From Rhizobium sp. ICMP 5592 (GTDB lineage Bacteria; Pseudomonadota; Alphaproteobacteria; Rhizobiales; Rhizobiaceae): 64,000 nucleotides of DNA. Numbering within the stretch: position 1 is the first letter of the stretch; each line of letters begins with the position of its first letter. The notes beneath the pieces were generated by a model. The model was not told the origin of the DNA. It was given only the letters and a program-made list of their open reading frames with translations, and searched no databases. The stretch is taken from positions 620,001 through 684,000 of the forward strand of contig NZ_QSNT01000002.1 of NCBI RefSeq assembly GCF_009498525.1, in the 5' to 3' direction. Shown in pieces: positions 58,369 to 64,000 of this stretch. The position numbers were made by a program, and so were the translations under genes.

Positions 58369-59050
58369 GTTGCCTTCGTCCTCCACCCTTCTTCACGTTG
58401 CCGATCGGGCTCGATGTAAGCGACACCCCATCCCGTATGGCCGTGGTGCAACGAGCATGCCAATTACATAAGTGAAATATTTCAAATGGATACGGAGATT
58501 TTACATCACGTAGATGACAAAGTGTCTGACGAAGAAAGGACAAACTGTCCGGGAAATTGAAAACAATTGCGGGGGTCACGGATACCTGCTGAGAACGCTG
58601 GCCTGTTATCGCGGCGGGAATCGGCGAGCGCCTTGAAATCAGGAGCGAGCTGCCACGTGAGCCATATCGCCTCAACGTTGCGCGGGGCATTCCCGCTCCA
58701 GTCGCCGTGACGAGCGGACCTCGTTGAAACAACCCCAGACATAAAGCTTCAACAGGTCGTGCGGATCATAGCCAGATCGGCCCATAGATACTGGTACGGC
58801 GCGGCCGAAATCGAGAGCGGCAAGGCCAAGACCATCGGCAAAGGCGTTAATCACTCGGACCGGAGCGTGAGCTGCCACTCAGTGCTCAACCCGTGCCGGC
58901 AGAAACGATTAGTGTTCCCGATGAGCATGGACAATGTATCCCATGAAAATGGCCACCTCGTTTCCGTGGCGGCCATCCTGTCTGATTTGCACCCGTTTCA
59001 ACACAGCCTGTTGCAGCGGGGTTTCTCAATCACTCCCGGAGCTTTTGGCG
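58369..59050. other. Intergenic region with an IS relic
   Basis: About 680 bases between the DoxX start and the old yellow enzyme stop. Only the decayed transposase at 58605-58872 is recognised. The base composition is lower in GC than the flanks. Confidence 0.6.
58605..58872 (-). pseudogene. IS1182-type transposase fragment, frameshifted
   Basis: One frame reads APVRVINAFADGLGLAALDF and then GYDPHDLLKLYVWGCFNEVRSSRRLEREC, the N-terminal pattern of IS1182 (IS5/IS1182) transposases. The next conserved piece, RNVEAIWLTWQLAPDFKALAD, lies in another frame, with the frameshift at about 58684-58690. Homology ends at RRDN; the catalytic part is missing, and a stop precedes the N-terminal part. No inverted repeats or target duplication were found, so this is an old relic. 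Confidence 0.8.
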
Positions 59051-60163
59051 CTATGCCACCTCGTCCAGAGTTGGGTAGTCGGAATAGCCCTTCGGGCCGC
59101 TGCCGCCGTACAGATTTGCCTGGTCGACGGGAGTGAGCGGAGCATCCTCCTTCAGCCGGCGTACGAGATCCGGGTTGGAGATGAAGGGCTTGCCGAAGGC
59201 GACGACGTCGGCCCGGCCGCTGTCGACGGCTTCCTCAGCCAGCGCGCGGTCGTAGCCGTTGTTAAGCATCCAGCCGGCCTTGCCGCCGGCAGCCTTGTAG
59301 GCGGCATGCAGGGCGTCATAGTCGAAGGGCAGGAAGTCGCGTGCGCCGCCGGTTGCGCCTTCGATGACATGGATATAGGCGAGATCGTACTTTGCCAGGC
59401 CTTCGACGACATAGGTGAAAAGCGGTTGCGGCTGCGGATCGCTGGCATCGTTGGCCGGCGTTACCGGCGAGATGCGGATACCGGTGCGGCCGGCGCCGAT
59501 TTCCTTGGTCACAGCGTCGACCACTTCGAAGAGGAAGCGAGCGCGGTTCTCGATCGAGCCGCCGTACTGGTCGGTGCGGTCGTTGATATCCGCGCGCAGG
59601 AACTGGTCGAGAAGATAGCCGTTGGCGCCATGGATCTCGACGCCGTCGAAGCCAGCATCGATCGCGGCGCGGGCGGCCTTGCGGTAATCCTCGACGATCC
59701 CCGGAATCTCGCTGGTTTCGAGTGCGCGCGGCTCGGAGGTTTCAGCGAAGCCGCTGGTGCCGTCATTGTGGACGAGATAGGTCTTGGCCTTGGCGGCCCT
59801 GGAGGTCGAAGACACCGGCTTGCTGTCGTTCGGTTGCAGGCTGGTGTGGGAGATGCGGCCCACATGCCACATCTGCACGACGATCTTGCCGCCATTGGCA
59901 TGCACGGCGTCGGTTACCTTCTTCCAGCCGTCGAGAGCTTCCTTGCTGTAGAGACCGGGCACGTCGGCATAGCCCTGACCCTGATGGGTGATGGCGGTTG
60001 CTTCGGTGATGATCAGGCCCGCCGTGGCACGCTGGGCATAATACTTGACGTTCAGATCGTTCGGAACGGCATTGGGAGAGCGGTTGCGCGTCAGCGGCGC
60101 CATAACGATGCGGTTGGCGATGGAGATATCGCCAAGCTTTGTCGGTTCGAAGAGTTTGGTCAT
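59051..60163 (-). CDS. Alkene reductase, old yellow enzyme family
   Basis: 370 residues from the ATG at 60163 (AAGGA upstream), beginning MTKLFEPTKLGDISIANRIV. The FMN enzyme has VVQMWHVGRISHTSLQPND, the catalytic tyrosine region HGANGYLLDQFLRADINDRTD and the FGKPFISNPDLVRRLKED phosphate site. It resembles glycerol trinitrate reductase NerA and N-ethylmaleimide reductase NemA. It follows an ArsR-type gene by 67 bases; that repressor is likely its regulator. Confidence 0.93.
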   Translation of the reverse strand: MTKLFEPTKLGDISIANRIVMAPLTRNRSPNAVPNDLNVKYYAQRATAGLIITEATAITHQGQGYADVPGLYSKEALDGWKKVTDAVHANGGKIVVQMWHVGRISHTSLQPNDSKPVSSTSRAAKAKTYLVHNDGTSGFAETSEPRALETSEIPGIVEDYRKAARAAIDAGFDGVEIHGANGYLLDQFLRADINDRTDQYGGSIENRARFLFEVVDAVTKEIGAGRTGIRISPVTPANDASDPQPQPLFTYVVEGLAKYDLAYIHVIEGATGGARDFLPFDYDALHAAYKAAGGKAGWMLNNGYDRALAEEAVDSGRADVVAFGKPFISNPDLVRRLKEDAPLTPVDQANLYGGSGPKGYSDYPTLDEVA

Positions 60164-60230
60164 GGGGGTTCCTTTTTTTGCTATGAGGATTGTTGGATGA
60201 AGGAGGGGGCGATGAGCGGCAAAGCTGTTG

Positions 60231-60524
60231 TCAGAGCTCTTTCTGCAAGGTCGCGAGGAATTCAGCGATGGTTTCCTCGTTGCGCTTGTAGAAGATCCAC
60301 TGGCCAAGGCGCTTGGTGGTTACCAGCTCTGCGCGCTGCAATGTGCCGAGGTGGGCAGAGACGGTCGATTGCGACAGGCCGCAGCGCTCGAACTGGCTGG
60401 CGCAGACGCCCAGCTCGAGCGGGTGCTCCTGGGTTGGAAAATGTGTGCGCGGGTCTTTGAGGTGATTGAGGATTTCGAGCCTGGCCGGATGAGCCAATGC
60501 CTTCAGTATCTCAGTCCTGTCCAT
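60231..60524 (-). CDS. ArsR family transcriptional regulator
   Basis: 97 residues from the ATG at 60524 (MDRTEILKALAHPARLEILN). The winged helix reads VCASQFERCGLSQSTVSAHLGTLQRAELV, with two cysteines eight residues apart (about 42 and 50), of which Cys50 is next to the recognition helix. These may sense electrophiles, which would suit an old yellow enzyme operon. The dyad just upstream is a likely operator for the whole operon. Confidence 0.9.
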   Translation of the reverse strand: MDRTEILKALAHPARLEILNHLKDPRTHFPTQEHPLELGVCASQFERCGLSQSTVSAHLGTLQRAELVTTKRLGQWIFYKRNEETIAEFLATLQKEL

Positions 60525-60540
60525 TGCGCTTACCTCACGA

Positions 60541-60582
60541 ATATCGAAAGTCGACGATTTATGTATCGTCTGATTTCGATAT
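60541..60582 (-). promoter_or_regulatory. Operator-like dyad before arsR and the old yellow enzyme
   Basis: ATATCGAAAGTCGACGAT and ATCGTCTGATTTCGATAT form an 18-base inverted repeat with three mismatches and a 6-base centre. It ends 16 bases before the ArsR start, the place expected for autorepression. Confidence 0.65.
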
Positions 60583-60647
60583 ATCAAGGTCTGCCGCCAG
60601 ATATTATTTTAGGTGGCGTATTTTGTTGCGTGCTCAGAAAATGGGCA

Positions 60648-60762
60648 AAAAAAAGGGCCACCGGAATAAACCAGGGCCCTATAGGTGTGAAGGTTAAAAA
60701 CCTCCAGAGGGGAACAGCTGCTGCGGTGGAACTGGGAGGAAAAGCCACCATGTGCATCAGCT
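60648..60762 (-). ncRNA. abcR: AbcR-family (alpha-r15) small RNA, distal copy
   Basis: About 115 nt, ends inferred from signals. The promoter has CATAAC (60769-60774) and TTGCGC (60792-60797) with a 17-base spacer. The transcript contains CUCCCAGUUCCACC and CCCCUCUGGAGG, the unpaired C/U-rich regions known to pair with the ribosome-binding sites of ABC transporter mRNAs. A GC-rich hairpin and eight U form the terminator. Almost identical to the second copy 198 bases away. Both are Hfq-dependent in Sinorhizobium and Agrobacterium according to the literature. Confidence 0.8.
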
Positions 60763-60806
60763 GTGGGCGTTATGATGCTAATTTGTGCACTGCGCAATGC
60801 TTTTTT

Positions 60807-60825
60807 GTGCATGGCAGTTATGCAT
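60807..60825 (-). promoter_or_regulatory. Upstream dyad of the distal AbcR copy
   Basis: GTGCAT and ATGCAT separated by 7 bases, 9 bases upstream of the -35 element. Same geometry as the box of the other copy, fitting an activator site of LysR type. Confidence 0.55.
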
Positions 60826-60850
60826 TGGTGGCGTCTGGCGAAAAAAGGCA

Positions 60851-60965
60851 AAAAAAAGGGCCTCCGGAGTAAACCGAGGCCCTATAGGTATGAAGGTCAA
60901 AAACCTCCAGAGGGGAACAGCCAATGCGGTGGAACTGGGAGGAAAAGCCACCGTGTGCATCAGCT
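60851..60965 (-). ncRNA. abcR: AbcR-family (alpha-r15) small RNA, proximal copy
   Basis: About 115 nt. The promoter has CATATC (60972-60977) and TTGAAG (60995-61000), spacer 17. The transcript has CUCCCAGUUCCACC and CCCCUCUGGAGG like the first copy, and a terminator with GGGCCUC and GAGGCCC arms followed by eight U. It differs from the distal copy mainly in the terminator stem and a few loop bases. The upstream box is 61010-61028. LsrB/VtlR, encoded next to it, is the expected activator by analogy to Brucella and Agrobacterium VtlR. Confidence 0.82.
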
Positions 60966-61009
60966 ATGTGCGATATGGTGTCTAAATGGGCATCCTTCAA
61001 CTCTGTTTT

Positions 61010-61028
61010 GTGCATATCAGCCATGCAT
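61010..61028 (-). promoter_or_regulatory. Upstream dyad of the proximal AbcR copy
   Basis: GTGCAT and ATGCAT with a 7-base spacer, at the same 9-base distance from the -35 element as the other copy. The conservation of arms and spacing stands out, because the sequence between box and start has diverged. Confidence 0.58.
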
Positions 61029-61089
61029 AATACGCGTAGCTGATATATTAGCTCAAAAAATTGTTGAATTTCCAATCATTTAGATCGGA

Positions 61090-61986
61090 TTAGAAGTTCC
61101 AGTTCCGTGCCTTCGCAACGACAAAATCGCGGAAAACTTTAAGTTTCGCCGCATTTTTCATCTCGTCGGGATAGCAGAAATACGTATCGAAGGATGGCAC
61201 GTCGGCATTGATCGCGAGCTGAATGAGGCCTGGGTCGCGGCCGACGATGTAGTCCGGCAGCACCGCGATGCCGATGCCGAGCAGGCAGGCGCGCTTGATC
61301 GAGGTCTGGCTGTTGATCTGCAAGTGCGGCAGGCGCTTGTTGTCCGACGAGCGGCCGGCGATCTCCAGCCAGTTGACGTCGAGAAGATAGTTCGGCGCCG
61401 GTTCGCCGAAGCTGATGATGCGATGGTCGTCCAAATCCTCCACCGACTGCGGCTCACCGTAGCGGTTGATATAGGAGGGGGCGGCATAGACATGCATGTG
61501 CACGGTGAAGAGCTTGCGCTGGATCAAATCCGATTGCTGCGGCTGGCGCAGGCGGATGGCGCAGTCGGCATGGCGCATGTTCACGTCCAGCTCCTCGTTG
61601 TCGAGGATGAGCTGGATCTGCATGTCGGGATAAAGCTGCAGGAATTCCTGGATCTTGTCGGTCAACCAGCCCTGGCCGAGGCCGACCGTCGTCGTCACGC
61701 GCAACTTGCCGCTCGGCTTGTCGGTCGTCTCGGTCAATTGCATCTTGACCGTTTCGAGCTTCAGCAGAACGTCATGCGCGGTGCGGTAGAGCAGCTCGCC
61801 CTGTTCGGTCAGGATCAGGCCGCGGGCATGGCGATGGAACAGCTTGATACCGACATCCTGCTCCAATGCGCTGACCTGGCGGCTGATGGCGGATTGGGAC
61901 AGATGCAGTTTGTCGGCCGCATGCGTGAACGATCCCGCTTCGGCAGCCGCGTGAAAAATACGCAGCTTGTCCCAGTCCAATGGCAT
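61090..61986 (-). CDS. lsrB: LysR-type regulator LsrB/VtlR
   Basis: 298 residues from the ATG at 61986 (AGGGGA upstream; another in-frame ATG at 62001). The winged helix reads FHAAAEAGSFTHAADKLHLSQSAISRQVSALEQ. Cysteines at 142, 234 and 271 correspond, with an offset of four, to C146, C238 and C275 of Sinorhizobium LsrB, reported to sense oxidants. LsrB controls redox, LPS and symbiosis genes; its relative VtlR activates AbcR sRNAs. It lies downstream of trxB by 23 bases and upstream of the two sRNA genes. Confidence 0.92.
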   Translation of the reverse strand: MPLDWDKLRIFHAAAEAGSFTHAADKLHLSQSAISRQVSALEQDVGIKLFHRHARGLILTEQGELLYRTAHDVLLKLETVKMQLTETTDKPSGKLRVTTTVGLGQGWLTDKIQEFLQLYPDMQIQLILDNEELDVNMRHADCAIRLRQPQQSDLIQRKLFTVHMHVYAAPSYINRYGEPQSVEDLDDHRIISFGEPAPNYLLDVNWLEIAGRSSDNKRLPHLQINSQTSIKRACLLGIGIAVLPDYIVGRDPGLIQLAINADVPSFDTYFCYPDEMKNAAKLKVFRDFVVAKARNWNF

Positions 61987-62009
61987 GCCGCTTCCCCTCA
62001 TCGGCTATA

Positions 62010-62984
62010 TCACTCCGCAGCCACGGCGACGGGCATGTGCCCAGTCAAATAGCGTTCCGCCTCGAGTGCGGCCATGCAGCCCATCCCCGCTGCGGTGATC
62101 GCCTGTCGGAACGTATCGTCGGTCACGTCGCCAGCGGCATAGATGCCTTCGACGCTGGTCGCGGTCGAATCCGGTGCGGTCCAGAGGTAGCCATTGTCCT
62201 TGAGTTTCAGCTTGCCCTTGAAAAGTTCGGTCGCCGGCGCGTGGCCGATGGCAACGAAAATGCCGTCGATGGTCACGTCGGTGACGACGCCCGTGCGGGT
62301 GTCGCGCAGGCGCGCGCCGGAAACCGACGGCGGCATCGGCGGCTTGGCCGGCGTGCCGGTGATCTCGGCGACTTCAGTGTTCCAGACGATCTTGACGTTA
62401 GGCTTGGCGAAAAGGCGTTCCTGCAGGATCTTTTCGGCACGGAAGGAATCGCGGCGATGCACCACCGTCACCGACTTGGTGATGTTGGAGAGATAGAGCG
62501 CTTCCTCAACGGCGCTGTTGCCGCCGCCGACCACGATCACATCCTTGTTGCGATAGAAGAAGCCGTCGCAGGTGGCGCAGGCGGAAACGCCGAAGCCCTG
62601 GAAATGCTGTTCGCTCTCGATGCCAAGCCACTTGGCCTTGGCGCCGGTCGCGATGATCAGCGTATCGGCGGTCCAGACCTGGCCGCTATCCGTGCGCGCA
62701 ACAAAGGGACGCTGATTGGTGTCGACTTCGGTGACGATGTCGTTGACGATCTCGGCGCCGACGTGCTTCGCCTGCTGCAGCATTTGCTCCATCAGCCACG
62801 GGCCTTGGATCGGATCAGCAAAGCCCGGATAGTTTTCGACATCCGTGGTGATCATCAGCTGGCCGCCCTGTTCAAGGCCGGCGATCAGGACAGGTTCCAG
62901 CATGGCGCGCGCCGCATAGACGGCAGCCGTATAGCCGGCGGGGCCGGAACCGATAATGAGCACCTTGGTGTGGCGGGCAGGCAT
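62010..62984 (-). CDS. trxB: Thioredoxin reductase
   Basis: 324 residues. FAD motif VLIIGSGPAGYTAAVYAARA (about 8-27), NADPH motif VIVVGGGNSAVEEALYLSN and the redox-active CATC in SACATCDGFFYRNKD. The end, GIYAAGDVTDDTFRQAITAAG, binds FAD. It reduces thioredoxin with NADPH. The gene precedes lsrB in the same direction by 23 bases and is divergent from lrp, an order also found in Sinorhizobium. Confidence 0.96.
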   Translation of the reverse strand: MPARHTKVLIIGSGPAGYTAAVYAARAMLEPVLIAGLEQGGQLMITTDVENYPGFADPIQGPWLMEQMLQQAKHVGAEIVNDIVTEVDTNQRPFVARTDSGQVWTADTLIIATGAKAKWLGIESEQHFQGFGVSACATCDGFFYRNKDVIVVGGGNSAVEEALYLSNITKSVTVVHRRDSFRAEKILQERLFAKPNVKIVWNTEVAEITGTPAKPPMPPSVSGARLRDTRTGVVTDVTIDGIFVAIGHAPATELFKGKLKLKDNGYLWTAPDSTATSVEGIYAAGDVTDDTFRQAITAAGMGCMAALEAERYLTGHMPVAVAAE

Positions 62985-63148
62985 AGTTTAAGTCCTTTCA
63001 ATCTCGGCGCGTCGCGAATTTCAGCTTCAAACGGGCGAAGCAGGCGATTTCACGATCTGCTGACCCATTTATGATTGCCGCATGCATTTATTCAAGGGCA
63101 GCCTTGCATTACCAACAGAGCAAATCTGCTTTGTGTAAGATTCGGTTA

Positions 63149-63169
63149 CGCAAGCGAAACTTTCTTGCG
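63149..63169. promoter_or_regulatory. Dyad in the trxB-lrp intergenic region
   Basis: CGCAAG and CTTGCG with a 9-base spacer, 57-77 bases before the lrp start. Possible regulator site; LsrB activates the lrp3 gene in Sinorhizobium. Confidence 0.35.
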
Positions 63170-63225
63170 AATTTCCTCGCTTTATATAGAAGCTGGCGAT
63201 GGGGAATTAAAGAAAGGCCATAAAA

Positions 63226-63693
63226 GTGCTGCGAGCTGAACTCGACGCCATCGATATCAAGATTCTGCGGGAACTCCAGCGTGACGGGCGCATGACCAAT
63301 GTCGAGCTGGCCGATCGAGTCGGCATTTCCGCGCCGCCCTGTCTGCGTCGGGTGCGCAAGCTGGAAGAAGCCGGTATCATCGAGGGCTATCACGCCATGC
63401 TGAACAGTCCGAGGCTCGGCTTCGATCTCGTTGCTTTCTGCATGGTCGGCCTCAAGCATCAGTCGGAGGCCAATCTCAAGGCTTTCGCCAGTGCCACCGC
63501 GGAGTGGCCGCTCGTGCGCCAAGCCTGGATGGTGTCCGGCGACAGCGATTTCCTGCTGCATTGCGTTGCCGAAAATCTCACCCGCTTCCAGGATTTCGTC
63601 ATCGAAGTGCTGACGGCCAACGAGCATGTCGATACGGTCCGCACCATGTTGACCATCCGGCAGGTGAAGAAGCTCGGTCTCGTGGAGTTATAA
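63226..63693 (+). CDS. Lrp/AsnC family transcriptional regulator
   Basis: 155 residues from a GTG with AAAGG upstream. The helix-turn-helix is LDAIDIKILRELQRDGRMTNVELADRVGISAPPCLRRVRKLEE; the RAM domain follows (about 70-150), with AWMVSGDSDFLLHCVAENL. Its place next to trxB-lsrB and in front of a probable LPS gene matches lrp3 of Sinorhizobium, a direct target of LsrB. The next gene starts five bases after its stop. Confidence 0.93.
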   Translation: MLRAELDAIDIKILRELQRDGRMTNVELADRVGISAPPCLRRVRKLEEAGIIEGYHAMLNSPRLGFDLVAFCMVGLKHQSEANLKAFASATAEWPLVRQAWMVSGDSDFLLHCVAENLTRFQDFVIEVLTANEHVDTVRTMLTIRQVKKLGLVEL

Positions 63694-63697
63694 GGAC

Positions 63698-64000
63698 ATG
63701 GTGGACCGTCCCTGGCACCGAACGTTGGTCAAGCTGGGTGCGCGCGCTCTGCTTGGCAGTTCGCGTGCTCACGCGCAGGACTGGTTTCCAGGGCTCGGTA
63801 TCGTGCGCAAGAGCGGCGTGGGGGAGGTGTTCTACCACCGTGCCAAGGTCGCCGATCTCTCGAATAGCGATCGGCTGCGGGACGAGGCGAACGAAAACAT
63901 CTACATCGTCGGTTCTGGCCCATCGATCCGTGACTGCGACCTGACGGGGCTGGAGCCGAAGAGCGCAATCCTGCTGAACGGTGCGATCGGATTGATCGGC
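63698..64000 (+). CDS. Probable LPS core biosynthesis protein, N-terminal part
   Basis: 101 residues before the window ends. The sequence NIYIVGSGPSIRDCDLTGLE resembles the WaaZ-type domain (GNGPSL motif) of core-modifying enzymes, and ILLNGAIGLIG follows. The start at 63698 overlaps the GGA site; the GTG next to it is an alternative. In Sinorhizobium, lrp3 is followed by lps genes, so an LPS role is supported by context. The rest is outside the window. Confidence 0.65.
   Translation, partial: MVDRPWHRTLVKLGARALLGSSRAHAQDWFPGLGIVRKSGVGEVFYHRAKVADLSNSDRLRDEANENIYIVGSGPSIRDCDLTGLEPKSAILLNGAIGLIG

Noticed and set aside
60609..61083. Several 60-106 codon ORFs across the AbcR sRNA genes
   Set aside because: They exist because the two sRNA copies are repeated; the terminators and promoters explain the DNA better.

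Overview
The window reads as chromosomal DNA of an alphaproteobacterium of the Rhizobiaceae (Rhizobium, Agrobacterium or Sinorhizobium type). The reasons are the second ClpS paralogue (ClpS2 type), the fbc (petABC) operon, BA14K and DUF1236 secreted proteins, a LsrB/VtlR-type LysR regulator next to trxB and an Lrp gene, and two tandem AbcR-type small RNAs. It is GC-rich and densely coding, almost entirely core genome. The only mobile DNA seen is a decayed IS1182-type transposase fragment near 58.6-58.9 kb. No tRNA, rRNA, CRISPR array or prophage was recognised.

Layout. 1-2.4 kb: MoxR ATPase, DUF58 and DUF4159 genes (minus strand, running off the left edge). 2.6-5.1 kb: DUF1285, CoA-type Nudix hydrolase and CCA-adding enzyme, translationally coupled. 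5.1-10.7 kb: small proteins, hemF, a Na/Pi cotransporter, a rhizobial alpha/beta-hydrolase-like protein and trmL. 11-15.6 kb: two paralogous ABC exporters flanking a ParDE module. 15.7-20.5 kb: exported EEP-fold protein, then petA-petB-petC with a possible leader, then apt. 20.5-24.6 kb: two MaoC genes, ychF, clpS2, GNAT, pth. 24.6-28.6 kb: a periplasmic binding protein paired with a membrane GGDEF-EAL protein, then rplY. 28.9-33.2 kb: two tandem paralogous secreted proteins and an MFS transporter. 33.2-39.8 kb: prs, a lipoprotein, an M24 peptidase, pgeF, midA-type methyltransferase, lgt, ubiK-type gene. 40.2-48.6 kb: YbjN, proC, csaA-like, DUF1349, a histidine kinase/response regulator pair, marR, small envelope proteins, an MBL hydrolase, cspA. 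49-60.5 kb: DMT transporter, PQQ sugar dehydrogenase, aspartate aminotransferase, Ca/H antiporter, LysR/epimerase pair, APH(6)-like kinase, DoxX, IS relic, old yellow enzyme with its ArsR regulator. 60.6-64 kb: two AbcR-type sRNAs, lsrB, trxB, lrp and the start of a probable LPS-core gene.

Themes. Several blocks are housekeeping units: respiration (bc1 complex), tRNA metabolism (cca, pth, trmL), envelope building (lgt, pgeF) and redox control (trxB-lsrB). The prs, rplY, pth and ychF genes, which are often neighbours in Proteobacteria, are present in order but separated by inserted genes. The most interesting signals are regulatory. The two AbcR-type sRNAs share the same dyad box and promoter geometry beside a LysR gene. 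A seven-codon upstream ORF and a terminator-like hairpin precede petA. Strong dyads lie in the promoters of marR and of the arsR-old yellow enzyme operon. Protein identities come from motif reading by eye; no database search was run.
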